Positions 27,401 through 36,389 of a DNA stretch of 64,000 nucleotides are shown here, in pieces; position 1 is the stretch's first letter, and each line of letters starts with the position of its first letter. The stretch spans positions 930,001-994,000 of the forward strand of contig NZ_WJXB01000001.1 in the NCBI RefSeq assembly GCF_009664975.1, given 5' to 3'. The translations under genes were made by a program, and so were the position numbers. Under the pieces are notes generated by a model, which was not told the origin of the DNA, made no database searches, and saw only the letters and a list, made by a program, of their open reading frames with translations. Origin of the DNA: Paenibacillus monticola (GTDB taxonomy: Bacteria; Bacillota; Bacilli; Paenibacillales; Paenibacillaceae).

Positions 27401-28284
27401 GCGGCTGGACCAAAGATCTGACCATGGCTTCCTGGCTGATAGGTGAAGACGGCATCTGCGGGAAATACGCCGGTGATGCGAATTATATTGCCGGGGAGCA
27501 GGCAGGAGATTTCACTTATGAAGCTGAGATGAAACTCGGTAAGTCCGGAGGAGCGGGCTCCCTCCTGTTCCGTGCAAGTGCGGACGGACGCAGTGGTTAT
27601 TACCTCAATCTGGACCCGAATATGAATTCGGTCCGCCTGTTCTACAAAATCGATGGGCGTTTTGAAGAACGGCAGGTTCTGGCGAAGGTTCCGGCCTTCA
27701 TTCAGCCTGACCGGACGTATAGCTTAAAGGTGCAAGCGGACGGACCTCATATTGTTGTCTACCTGGGAGGACAGCAAATCATGGATGTGCGGGACGGAAC
27801 CTTTACGGCAGGCCATTTCGGACTGCATGTATTCGGGGGATCTGCTTCGTATCAGAACGTAAATGTGAGCGGGGCAGCACCGGCGAACCTGATGACATCA
27901 AGCGTGGTGAACGAAGCGGCGCGGAAATCCTTATACACGGCAAACCCGGCGGACGGTGAACCCGTGACGGTCCGGGATGCCGAGGAAGCATCAGATCAGG
28001 AGTGGACGTTTGTGCCGACGGGAGATGAAGCTGGTTCCTTCTCCATACGTACCGTTTCCGGTCAGACCCTTGATCTGGACACCGGAAACAATAAAATTCA
28101 GCTGTATACTTATCTGGGTTACAATAACCAGCGCTGGATCATCTCAAAGAACGAGGACGGATCGGCCGTCATCTTGTCTGCTCATAATCATATGGCAATG
28201 GCGGTCTCCGAGGATGGAAAGAGCCTCACGTTAGAACCCCCTCAGATCGGTGAAACCCGTCAACAATGGCACATAATGTTCTAA
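24484..28284 (+). CDS. Secreted multidomain GH32 levanase/fructanase with CBM66-like and ricin-type domains
   Basis: 1266 residues. Signal peptide to about residue 37 (...GWAAA). Residues 53-225 and 226-382 are two concanavalin-like modules resembling CBM66 (FIYEADVMMKEG, YHLKVKTQGSSLKVYWG, LGLHIWDGAALFQNI). GH32 catalysis: Asp405 in VSDPNGLVYF, Asp533 in FRDPKV, Glu584 in WECPDLFPL, beta-sandwich to about 875. Residues 880-960 are Ig-like. Residues 960-1135 are a clear CBM66-type module (FTYEAEMKLGKSGGAGSLLF, GHFGLHVFGGSASYQN), the levan-binding domain known from SacC. The last 130 residues are a ricin-like trefoil (TLDLDTGNNKIQLYTYLGYN, QRW). It probably attacks insoluble or long levan outside the cell. 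RBS GAGGGTAAAGG. Confidence 0.88.
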   Translation: MNRKAKFALNILLVAGIIMTSTGMTIVNPETGWAAAADQTSGKGIEEGNISGNATNLNSNLTGWRTAGKGRLENTAEGLLLTSDLHENVLALSETTADDFIYEADVMMKEGEPDATLLFRSNEDGQQAYMLQILPQAGLIRLRDANNSEGRLNEEREVPLVQGEIYHLKVKTQGSSLKVYWGNQYKPVIDTQDSAYLSGRLGLHIWDGAALFQNIIVSDLKGNLETVLASKGQWQPDLSGKKGTSIHQSKALLIYNKPAADLVYEGQISFPANAVAGLAFRSSADGMSGYEASLVKEGNQIRVRLTKADGTVIASSARTYPSQAGAKHAVEIQAKGKKIQIFVDGYTPAAIDVTDSSYGSGNAGLVVNSGTAYFQNTYVTDATSYNNEKYRPKYHYTPMSGSVSDPNGLVYFAGEYHLFHQDGGTWAHAVSKDMLNWKRLPIALHWNDYGHVWSGSAVADLNNASGLFADSGGQGLLAYYTSYNPDAPNGNQQIGLAYSKDQGRTWEYAEDRPIVIENPGKNGEEPGGWDFRDPKVVRDEGNNRWVMVVSGGDHIRFFTSTNLLDWKLTDNWGYGDYVRGGVWECPDLFPLTVQGTSEKKWVLMISTGANPATGGSDAEYFVGSLTAEGKFVNDNPAGTVLRTDFGKEFYASMSFSDMQDGRRVMLAWMSNWDYPFAFPTVGWKGELTVPREVTLVKTNDGLRLAQSPIIELESLRSGLYSASNKNVSPSSQNLLKDITSGAYEIEAEVEIPAGSSVSEFGLSVREGAAQKTIVGYKPNVSTVFVDRSLSGVTDFSSLFSTRHETQALTENGRIKLRILVDESSVEVFVNGGKSVFSVAIFPDPASRGMSFYTKDGNVKVVSLKVNKLGSVWNPEADLSTRIVMDTSDRELGVGQSEKLLAALENGPGNGTEPLIWKSSNPEVIRIKAAGDFQAAIEAVNAGGSVISVSTPNGKASASLHVQAFGGTLRTNLSGWTKDLTMASWLIGEDGICGKYAGDANYIAGEQAGDFTYEAEMKLGKSGGAGSLLFRASADGRSGYYLNLDPNMNSVRLFYKIDGRFEERQVLAKVPAFIQPDRTYSLKVQADGPHIVVYLGGQQIMDVRDGTFTAGHFGLHVFGGSASYQNVNVSGAAPANLMTSSVVNEAARKSLYTANPADGEPVTVRDAEEASDQEWTFVPTGDEAGSFSIRTVSGQTLDLDTGNNKIQLYTYLGYNNQRWIISKNEDGSAVILSAHNHMAMAVSEDGKSLTLEPPQIGETRQQWHIMF

Positions 28285-28412
28285 ATAGAGTTCACCTGTA
28301 GTTGTGTCGCGGATTGAGAAGCGGGTACTGATGAAGCTGTAAGTCCAGAATCACACAGTGGTATCCGAAAACTATAAAATGTCTAGAAAGCGACTTGTCT
28401 GCGGATGAGTTG

Positions 28413-30431
28413 CTAATTGTCCCTAAGTGTTATCCCTTTGTCTTGTACAAACTTCTCCAGAACCCTGAAATCCTCGGTAACTTTTTTAAAGGGTAAAGCT
28501 TCCAGAACCTTATCCCGGTAATTCTTGCGTGCTGCAGCGGACAGACGGGAATCGAGTATGCTGAGTACTCCCAGGTCCGTTTCACTGCGGATCAGACGCC
28601 CGGTTCCTTGTCTTAACCGAAGCAGCATGTCCGGTACAAAAACCTCTTTCAAGGGATTCTCTGCCAAAGATGCCTTATATTCATAGACAGGATCGGATGG
28701 GACAGGGAACGGCAGACGGAAAATGATTAATTGCGACAAATCGGAACCTTCGATATTTACGCCTTCCCAGAATACACCGGTACTCAGAAGGACGCCTTTA
28801 CTACCCCGGAATTCAGCGATCACCCCGTCCTGTGACGATCCTTCTCTTTGAACATGCAGCGCCCATGCAAGCTTCTCGGAGTTTAACTTCGCATGAACGT
28901 ACTTCATATCCTCCTTAGCCGAAAAGAGGACCAGTGTCCGCCCGTCCGTTAAATTACAGAGTCTCAGCATTTCCTTGTAAGCCGCTTCAAGATAAGCTTC
29001 CCGGTTCTTATGGTTATAGTAAGGTACGTCCTTGGCAATATACATCATGGTGTGGTTGTCATAATCAAACGGTGAAGCCTGGCGTTCCATATAATCTCCC
29101 CTGTAACCGAGGGACTCAGTCAGATAAGCGTATTGTTCCTCCAGCGTTTCTCCGCTTTGGCACAGGGTTGCTGAGGTTAAGATCACAGATGTCTTTCCGT
29201 TAAATAAGGCGTATTTTAGAAACTGGCTTATGCCTTTGGGACAGATACTAACGGTGCTCTCCCCCCGGGTATTGCTTGCCCAGATCAGATAGTTGTTCTC
29301 CACTCCAGCAAACACATTAAAGAGGTCAATAAGTCCATTAATAGCTTCAAAAGCGTTGTCGATCTCCCGTTCACGCCGGGAAGTTAAGATGGAGAGGCTG
29401 AGACTGAACTCTTTTAAAATCTGCGCTCCCCGTGTTAACGGAACTCCTGTGATTTCCGACACTTTTATCCGGTCATTGTCCTGCTTGGCTGTGTGCAGCA
29501 AATCCGCCTCTACCTGTTTGAAAATATGGCCAACACATCTTTTCACAAATTTGAATTGCGGCATAAGGTTCGTATCTGCGGATTGCTTGAGAAGAATCTG
29601 TAAGGCGTCATCCAGAATACGGCAGGTTCCCCGGGAAGTAAATTCAATCGTTCTTGCATCTCTAACCTTTGCTTCCAGATTATGCGCTTCATCAATTACG
29701 ATCAGAGCCGGCCGTTCCGTGATTAAGCCCTTTGTTCCTTCTTTCTTCTTAATTAGGTCACGGATAAGCAGATCCTGGTTTACGATAATGAAATCCATAT
29801 CGCCAATGCTGGCATTAATTTTCGCTCTCATCTCGTAGAACGTACATGTGCTTTTATAATGGCATTGCTCGAATTTACAATCGTTCACACAAACGTTAGA
29901 CCATACAGCATCACTAATTCCACCCTTAATATCTGCACGCTCATCAATTTCATAATTCAAAATACGCTCGACAAGCGTTGACAGAGGGGAGCTGGAATCC
30001 TCAGGCTTGAACAGGTCGGCTGCCCTGTTCCGACACGCATACTGCCCCATGCCTTTACCGACTACAGAGCGAACCGTTGTAAATCCCAACCGGCTTCCGA
30101 TGAATCTCAGATCTTTATGGATCTGTTCTGAAAGTTGGATGGAGGATGTGGCAATAATGACCGGCCGCTGTGAGATACGGTTAATGAGCAGGCCGGGAAT
30201 GAGGTAGGCAAAAGACTTGCCGATACCGACTCCCGCTTCAATCATCGCGTTACGGCCATGGATGTAAGCATCAGCGATATCCAGAGACATATCCTGCTGG
30301 CCGAGCCGCTCTTTAAGTCCAATCCTAGGAAATCTATCATAACTCTGGAAGATGGCATTGACTAAGGAGGGTTCGATGTCCTTTTTTAGCCCCCGCTTCT
30401 GTAATTTATAGAGATCACTTAACCAGCTAAT
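28413..30431 (-). CDS. DinG/XPD-like Fe-S DNA helicase, apparent ATT start
   Basis: About 672 residues from a proposed ATT codon at 30431; the first ATG (30290) gives 625 residues but starts inside the conserved N-terminal Q-motif region (FPRIGLKERLGQQ). The frame stays open to a TAA at 30447-30449 with no ATG, GTG or TTG in between, and AAGGGGCGG lies eight bases before ATT. Motifs: Walker A EAGVGIGKS; four Fe-S type cysteines (GQYACRN, NVCVNDC, EQC, STC); DEAH box VIDEAHNLEA; late motifs GVFWEGVNIEGSDLSQLIIF and RLRQGTGRLIRSETD. Such helicases unwind DNA 5'-3' in repair. It has no operon partners. Confidence 0.85.
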   Translation of the reverse strand: MSWLSDLYKLQKRGLKKDIEPSLVNAIFQSYDRFPRIGLKERLGQQDMSLDIADAYIHGRNAMIEAGVGIGKSFAYLIPGLLINRISQRPVIIATSSIQLSEQIHKDLRFIGSRLGFTTVRSVVGKGMGQYACRNRAADLFKPEDSSSPLSTLVERILNYEIDERADIKGGISDAVWSNVCVNDCKFEQCHYKSTCTFYEMRAKINASIGDMDFIIVNQDLLIRDLIKKKEGTKGLITERPALIVIDEAHNLEAKVRDARTIEFTSRGTCRILDDALQILLKQSADTNLMPQFKFVKRCVGHIFKQVEADLLHTAKQDNDRIKVSEITGVPLTRGAQILKEFSLSLSILTSRREREIDNAFEAINGLIDLFNVFAGVENNYLIWASNTRGESTVSICPKGISQFLKYALFNGKTSVILTSATLCQSGETLEEQYAYLTESLGYRGDYMERQASPFDYDNHTMMYIAKDVPYYNHKNREAYLEAAYKEMLRLCNLTDGRTLVLFSAKEDMKYVHAKLNSEKLAWALHVQREGSSQDGVIAEFRGSKGVLLSTGVFWEGVNIEGSDLSQLIIFRLPFPVPSDPVYEYKASLAENPLKEVFVPDMLLRLRQGTGRLIRSETDLGVLSILDSRLSAAARKNYRDKVLEALPFKKVTEDFRVLEKFVQDKGITLRDN

Positions 30432-30569
30432 AACGACCGCCCCTTTTTAAATCAATTGTCTTCTTATCCCAGTTTTTTGGGTGAGGTTGTAATTATCTGC
30501 CATGCTACCCTAACAGTCAAGTGTCAGACATAATATAATGCCTTAATAATTTTTCGGTCAAATGTAAAG

Positions 30570-30890
30570 CTACCTTCTTCCGGTATTTCGTCTCTCAAGT
30601 TCATATTTATAGAGATCATGAATTTTCTTGGTTTCAATATCTTGCCCTACATAAAAATAGAGGGTGGGATCACTCACTGGGTATGCATGAGAATTATAAG
30701 TTCGATGAATAAAATCAAACTCCATCTTGTTAAGCTTGAAATCGATTTGATATTTATCTTCTAAATAGACTTCGAATTGCTTTTTTAAAGCTATGGACTT
30801 CCACGGAAGCCCAAAGAATATAAAGTATATTCCCATAAGGAGTATCAAAAAGATTAAGAATAAACTTTTGCTGCGAATGGGATGCTTCAT
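30570..30890 (-). CDS. Small single-pass membrane protein, unknown function
   Basis: 106 residues: a basic N-terminus (MKHPIRSKS), one membrane segment (LFLIFLILLMGIYFIFFGL) and an extracytoplasmic part with many acidic and aromatic residues (YLEDKYQIDFKLNKMEFDFI). ATG follows AAGGAGG with ten-base spacing, so it is very likely expressed. I recognise no family. It is transcribed toward the helicase but with a gap of about 140 bases, so co-transcription is uncertain. Confidence 0.75.
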   Translation of the reverse strand: MKHPIRSKSLFLIFLILLMGIYFIFFGLPWKSIALKKQFEVYLEDKYQIDFKLNKMEFDFIHRTYNSHAYPVSDPTLYFYVGQDIETKKIHDLYKYELERRNTGRR

Positions 30891-31034
30891 TCGTTTATAA
30901 CCTCCTTGATGAGGATTTCTCAGTCTAAAGGCATACTCAGCTTGCGACAGGGAATCGCATACAGTACACTTTCATTATCCGGTACGATCTAAGATAACTT
31001 TAGAAGATTACTTTGGAAAAAGGAAGTGTTAAAT

Positions 31035-31742
31035 ATGAATGTAGAGATGGTTATGCAGGAGCTTGAAGTGCTCGGCAAGGAACGAACCAAGAAAATATAC
31101 AGCTCGAATGGCGCGCAGGAACCGCTTTTTGGCGTGGCTACAGGCGCAATGAAGCCTATCTTTAAGAAAACTAAAATAAATCAGCCGCTGGCTGAGCAGC
31201 TTTACGCGACAGGGAACTACGACGCCATGTATTTTGCCGGCATTATTGCCGACCCCAATGCAATGACAGAAGCGGATTATGAAAGGTGGATGGATGCGGC
31301 TTATTTTTTTATGCTGTCCGATTATGTAGTTGCAGTAACTCTGGCAGAAGCGGATATTGCCCAAGCAGTTGCTGATAAATGGATTGCAAGCGGTGAAGAG
31401 CTGAGGATGTCAGCGGGTTGGAGTTGTTACTGCTGGCTGCTCGGCAGCCGGCCAGACGGAGAATTTGCTGAAAGCAAAATTGCCGGTATGCTTGAGATCG
31501 TAAAAAATACGATTCATGATTCTCCAGAACGCACCAAATACGCAATGAACAACTTTTTATACACAGTTGCGACATCCTATCGACCTCTTCATGATAAGGC
31601 GTGTGAGATCGCAAGGACGGTAGGCCCGGTAGAAGTCAATAAGGATAAGGCAAAAAGCAATTTTATTCACGCTTATGAAAATATTCAAAAAGCAGTCGAC
31701 AAAGGGCGGGTTGGTTTTAAACGCAAGCATGTAAGATGTTGA
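31035..31742 (+). CDS. DNA alkylation repair protein (AlkD-like HEAT-repeat fold)
   Basis: 235 residues, all helical. The N-terminus (MQELEVLGKERTKKIYSSNG, LFGVATGAMKPIFKK) and the repeated helical pairs match the DNA alkylation repair family (PF08713), whose HEAT-like solenoid removes or senses alkylated bases. The ATG has AAGGAAG nine bases upstream and was preferred over the GTG nine bases earlier. Many family members lack proven glycosylase activity, so the catalytic role is uncertain. A terminator follows. Confidence 0.8.
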   Translation: MNVEMVMQELEVLGKERTKKIYSSNGAQEPLFGVATGAMKPIFKKTKINQPLAEQLYATGNYDAMYFAGIIADPNAMTEADYERWMDAAYFFMLSDYVVAVTLAEADIAQAVADKWIASGEELRMSAGWSCYCWLLGSRPDGEFAESKIAGMLEIVKNTIHDSPERTKYAMNNFLYTVATSYRPLHDKACEIARTVGPVEVNKDKAKSNFIHAYENIQKAVDKGRVGFKRKHVRC

Positions 31743-31784
31743 GAGGTGACAAAATTCCATTCCGGAGCGATAGCTCGGAAATGA

Positions 31785-31822
31785 AGAACCAGCGGTCGCC
31801 CAATAAGGCTGCTGGTTCTTTT
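31785..31822 (+). terminator. Terminator of the alkylation repair gene
   Basis: AGAACCAGC pairs with GCTGGTTCT, followed by TTTTATATATTT. The bases just upstream contain CGGAGCGATAGC, which shares GGAGCGATAGC with the candidate repeat near 15885. Confidence 0.85.
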
Positions 31823-31988
31823 ATATATTTCTTCTTGGAGCAGAAGCAGAAAAAAAGCAACTGGAAGTCGAACAGAATGGGGATCACTTCAGGTGAATAG
31901 CGTTTCTCCTATAATTATGGGGGGTAACACCTTTAGTATGAGTATGGCAACGGATAGTAGCGGAGATGTAAAATGGTGTAAACATATA

Positions 31989-32002
31989 TGTAAGCGTTTA
32001 CA
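31989..32002 (+). promoter_or_regulatory. cre (CcpA) site upstream of the xylanase
   Basis: TGTAAGCGTTTACA matches the cre consensus (TGNAANCGNWNNCA) fully and is close to its ideal palindrome. It lies 82 bases before the xylanase start, in the promoter region. Repression by CcpA when preferred sugars are present is expected from established Firmicute regulation. Confidence 0.85.
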
Positions 32003-32084
32003 ATGGGGGGTGAATAATTCTTAGGAGAAAGCTTCATTAGGGATTTTTCTAATTCCAAAAATTATTCGAGGAGGAATGCAACAA

Positions 32085-35000
32085 ATGAGTAGAATGCTCA
32101 AACAGGTTATCTCCATCTTACTCGCAGCCGCTTTGCTTATTCCGATAGGCTGGCTCGCTCCGGTTGCGGAAGTTAAGGCGCAAGATACGACAGTACCCTC
32201 AGATACGGTAACGGTTTATCACGAAACCTTTGCGAGTGGCAAAGGTGTAGCAATGCAATCTGGCAGTGCTAGCCTGACACCTGTGGCCGATAAAGTTTTT
32301 GCCGGCAATGCTGATGGCGCAGCATTATATGTAAGCAACAGAGCAGTTGACTATGACGCGGCCGATTTCGTATTCAGCGACATAGGCCTGGAGAACGGAA
32401 AAACATACACGGTAACCGCATCCGTGTATGTTGACGCTGATGTGACTGTGCCTAGTGGCGCACAAGCGTATCTTCAAATGATAGGCAGCTATGCTCTTTT
32501 GAAAAGCGGGAATTATGAAGCCGGCAAAGCGATCACCTTGACTAATGAATTTATCGTGGATACGAGCAAAGATACGAAGCTGCGCGTTCAATCTAACGTT
32601 GACGGAGGAACTGTTCCGTTCTACATCGGTGATATATTGATCACCGAGAAAGTGGATACGGTAGAGCCAACGCCAACACCAGAGCCGGCTAGGGACCCGG
32701 CGTTACCTTTTACCACAATAACTTTTGAAGATCAAACGGCAGGCGGATTTGAAGGCAGGGCAAGTACTGAAACGCTGACCGTCTCCAATGAAGCGAATCA
32801 TACCGTTGATGGTGCTTATGCTTTGAAGGTAGAAGGCAGAACAGATACATGGCATGGGCCGTCCTTCCGTGTGGAGAAATATGTTGATAAGGGCCAGGAA
32901 TATAAAGTTTCGGCTTGGGTGAAGCTGATCTCGCCCACGAGCTCAGAACTCAAGCTCTCCACGCAGGTTGGTAATACTAGTGCAAGTTATAATACCCTTG
33001 CTTCAAAGACAATCAGCACCACCGATGAATGGGTTCAGTTACAAGGAACCTACCGTTATACCTCTGTAAGCGACGAATATTTGACCCTCTATGTTGAAAG
33101 CTCTAGCGCAACAGCATCTTTCTATATTGACGATATTAGCTTTGAAAATACAGGCTCAGGCACCATCGCTATACAGAAAGATCTAACTCCGATTAAAGAG
33201 GCATATCAGAACGATTTCCTGATCGGAAACGCGATATCTGCGGAGGATCTCGAAGGCGTCAGACTTGACCTTCTGAAGATGCATCACAATGTGGCTACGG
33301 CAGGCAACGCCATGAAGCCGGATGCGTTGCAGCCATCGAAAGGTATCTTCACGTTCACTGCAGCAGATGCGCTTGTAAATAAAGTGCTGGCTGAGGGAAT
33401 GCAGATGCATGGACATGTACTGGCATGGCATCAGCAATCGCCTGCATGGATGAATACAACAACAGACGCAGATAACAACACGATCCCCTTGGGACGGGAG
33501 GAAGCGCTTGAGAATTTGCGGACCCATATCACAACTGTCATGGAACATTTCGGTGACAAAGTAATCTCATGGGACGTTGTCAACGAAGCGATGAATGATA
33601 ACCCGTCTAACCCGGCGGATTGGAAAGCGGCGCTGCGACAAACCCCTTGGGCAAGTGCCATCGGAACAGACTACGTAGAGCAGGCGTTCTTGGCGGCAAG
33701 AGAAGAACTGGACGCGCATCCTGATTGGAATATTAAGCTATATTACAACGACTATAACGAAGACAATCAGAATAAAGCGCAGGCTATCTACAGTATGGTC
33801 AAAGAAATCAATGATAAGTATGCACTTACACACCCTGGCAAACTCCTCATCGACGGTGTAGGCATGCAGGGGCACTACAATATAAACACGAACCCGGAGA
33901 ATGTTAAACTGTCCTTGGAGAAGTTTATTTCCTTAGGCGTGGAAGTAAGTATATCCGAGCTTGACCTTACGGCTGGAAGCAACTCTCAGATTTCCGAGAC
34001 ACAAGCAAATGCTCAGGGCTATTTATATGCGCAATTGATGAATATCTTCAAGGCTCACGCGGCAAATATCTCTCGCGTAACTTTTTGGGGGCAGAATGAC
34101 TCTACGAGCTGGAGGGCCTCTCAAAATCCATTGTTGTTTGATAGTAACCTACAGGCCAAACCCGCTTATTACGGTGTAATTGACCCAGATAAATTTATAG
34201 CAGAGCATACGATTGAGGCTGTAAACGCAAATCAGTCAACCGCTAAATTTGCTACGCCTGTAGTAGACGGGATTATTGATGAGGTTTGGAGCCAAGCGAC
34301 TGAAATGTCCATTAATCGCTATCAGATGGCTTGGCAAGGTGCGAATGGTGTAGCAAAAGCGCTTTGGGATGATCAAAATCTTTATCTTTTGATCCAGGTT
34401 AAGGATACGCAGCTGAACAAAAGTAGTGTAAACGCATATGAACAGGATTCTGTCGAAATCTTCGTGGACCCAAACAATGCAAAAACAACGTTCTATCAAG
34501 GTGATGACGGACAATACAGAATCAACTTTGACAACGAGACTACATTCAATCCGGTAAGTATTGCAACTGGCTTCGAATCGGCAACCCAGATTTCTGGAAC
34601 AAACTATAGGGTTGAAGTGAAGATTCCACTTAACGGGGTAACTCCGGCTAACGCCACAAAACTCGGTTTTGATGTACAGATCAATGACGCTAAAGATGGC
34701 TCACGTCAAAGTGTCGCAGCTTGGAACGATATGACCGGCAATGGATATATGGACACATCCGTTTATGGTGTGCTTACCCTCACTGGTAAACCTGGCAGTT
34801 CAACAACATCTTCGATCAGCACCAACACCGTTAACGGATCTAACCCGCAGACTGGAAACGTTGAGATCAAGGACGGCGTTGTTACGATTAAGCCTGAAGT
34901 GACAATCGACAACGGACGCGCGAAAGGCACGATTTCCAACGATAACTTGAAAAAAGCGCTTGAGCAAGCCACTCCAGCGGCAAATGGCAAGAAACAAATC

Positions 35001-36035
35001 GTAATCGAAGTACCAAAGCATGCAGACGCGAAATCTTACGAAGTGCAATTACCGACTCAAAGCTTGAAAGGCCAAGAAAACTTCGTACTTATAATGAAGA
35101 CAGAAAACGCGGAAATTGAAATTCCAAGCAACATGCTGTCTAACGTGACAGTGAACACTGAGCAAGTGTCCATCCGTGTGGGCAAAACTTCTACGGACAG
35201 CTTGGATGCAACCACCCGCGAACGGATCGGCAACCATCCGGTTATCGATCTGAATGTAGTAGCAGGCGACAAAGTCATTGCATGGAATAACCCTAATGCA
35301 TCTGTCACGGTAGCCATTCCTTACACACCGACAGCAGAAGAGCTTAGCAGCAATCCTGATCTTATCGTTGTGTGGTATATCGATGGCAAAGGCAACATAA
35401 CACCGATTCCGAACGGTCGATATGATGCGGCAACCGGAACCGTTGTATTCCAAACGACTCACTTCAGCACCTTTGCTGTAGCCCATGTACTCAAGACCTT
35501 TGGCGACCTGCAGAACGTTCCTTGGGCTCAAGAAGCCATTGACGCAATGGCAGCACGCAATATCATCCTAGGAACGGCCGAGAACAGCTTCTCTCCTGCA
35601 ACTTCTATCAAGAGAGCAGATTTTATTTCACTTCTTGTAAAGGCGCTTGATCTGCAAGGTATAGGCAACAATGAAGTTCTGTTCAGCGATGTTCAGAAAA
35701 CAGATTATTACTATGATGAGCTTGTCATCGCAAAGGACCTGGGAATTGCCGTTGGTTTCGCAGATAACTTGTTCAAGCCTAACAGTAATATTTCTCGTCA
35801 AGATATGATGGTGCTGACTACACGCGCACTAGCGGCAGCAGGCAAGCAAATAGAAGCCAGTGGATCTTTAGGCGCTTATCCTGATGCGTCTAGCATTTCC
35901 AACTACGCAAAAGACAGCGCATTGTTTCTGGTCAAGTCGGGAGTCGTCAATGGTAAGCTCGGCAAGATTGCGCCGAACGATACTCTCACCCGTGCTGAGG
36001 CGGCAGTCATCTTGTACCGCATCTGGAATCTGTAG
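32085..36035 (+). CDS. SLH-anchored GH10 endo-beta-1,4-xylanase with CBM22 and CBM9 modules
   Basis: 1316 residues. Signal peptide ending near VKA (residue 30). CBM22 at about 45-185 and again at 205-360 ([29 protein letters not shown]). GH10 at 365-705: [12 protein letters not shown], acid/base Glu501 in [10 protein letters not shown], nucleophile Glu625 in [14 protein letters not shown]9 at 720-905 ([25 protein letters not shown]). A beta-rich linker region follows, then three SLH repeats from about 1138 to the end ([31 protein letters not shown]) that attach it to pyruvylated cell-wall polymer. This order is that of cell-surface xylanases such as XynA of Paenibacillus. ATG 32085 has GAGGAGG at nine bases. 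Preceded by a cre site. Confidence 0.95.
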   Translation: MSRMLKQVISILLAAALLIPIGWLAPVAEVKAQDTTVPSDTVTVYHETFASGKGVAMQSGSASLTPVADKVFAGNADGAALYVSNRAVDYDAADFVFSDIGLENGKTYTVTASVYVDADVTVPSGAQAYLQMIGSYALLKSGNYEAGKAITLTNEFIVDTSKDTKLRVQSNVDGGTVPFYIGDILITEKVDTVEPTPTPEPARDPALPFTTITFEDQTAGGFEGRASTETLTVSNEANHTVDGAYALKVEGRTDTWHGPSFRVEKYVDKGQEYKVSAWVKLISPTSSELKLSTQVGNTSASYNTLASKTISTTDEWVQLQGTYRYTSVSDEYLTLYVESSSATASFYIDDISFENTGSGTIAIQKDLTPIKEAYQNDFLIGNAISAEDLEGVRLDLLKMHHNVATAGNAMKPDALQPSKGIFTFTAADALVNKVLAEGMQMHGHVLAWHQQSPAWMNTTTDADNNTIPLGREEALENLRTHITTVMEHFGDKVISWDVVNEAMNDNPSNPADWKAALRQTPWASAIGTDYVEQAFLAAREELDAHPDWNIKLYYNDYNEDNQNKAQAIYSMVKEINDKYALTHPGKLLIDGVGMQGHYNINTNPENVKLSLEKFISLGVEVSISELDLTAGSNSQISETQANAQGYLYAQLMNIFKAHAANISRVTFWGQNDSTSWRASQNPLLFDSNLQAKPAYYGVIDPDKFIAEHTIEAVNANQSTAKFATPVVDGIIDEVWSQATEMSINRYQMAWQGANGVAKALWDDQNLYLLIQVKDTQLNKSSVNAYEQDSVEIFVDPNNAKTTFYQGDDGQYRINFDNETTFNPVSIATGFESATQISGTNYRVEVKIPLNGVTPANATKLGFDVQINDAKDGSRQSVAAWNDMTGNGYMDTSVYGVLTLTGKPGSSTTSSISTNTVNGSNPQTGNVEIKDGVVTIKPEVTIDNGRAKGTISNDNLKKALEQATPAANGKKQIVIEVPKHADAKSYEVQLPTQSLKGQENFVLIMKTENAEIEIPSNMLSNVTVNTEQVSIRVGKTSTDSLDATTRERIGNHPVIDLNVVAGDKVIAWNNPNASVTVAIPYTPTAEELSSNPDLIVVWYIDGKGNITPIPNGRYDAATGTVVFQTTHFSTFAVAHVLKTFGDLQNVPWAQEAIDAMAARNIILGTAENSFSPATSIKRADFISLLVKALDLQGIGNNEVLFSDVQKTDYYYDELVIAKDLGIAVGFADNLFKPNSNISRQDMMVLTTRALAAAGKQIEASGSLGAYPDASSISNYAKDSALFLVKSGVVNGKLGKIAPNDTLTRAEAAVILYRIWNL

Positions 36036-36091
36036 CCATTTCCGAGAAAAAAGGCATTTGATAGGAATTTAAAAAAGTAGTTACCAAGCTG

Positions 36092-36133
36092 CACTCCTTA
36101 TCTTCCCCCTGTGGAAGGGAAGGGGTGTTTTTT
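36092..36133 (+). terminator. Terminator of the xylanase gene
   Basis: CACTCCTTATCTTCC pairs with GGAAGGGAAGGGGTG (one bulge and a G-U pair) and is followed by TTTTTT. Confidence 0.85.
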
Positions 36134-36389
36134 GGTTGTTTCTAACAAACCTTCAATTTGAGCTGAGATGGTGGCAATAGTTAGACCTTCGCCGATCTTG
36201 CAACAAATTTTTACGACACAAGAGATTTGTCTATCCAAAATATAGTATAGTGATTTATATCATATCGCATTGTGTCAGTTTGGTGTGCGTTGTAATTCGT
36301 GAATATCTACTTAAGGACTTATTTTACAATTTTAAAAGACCACTCTCTTCGCTTTTATTATGATTATATTATTTTTGGAGGTTGATGTT

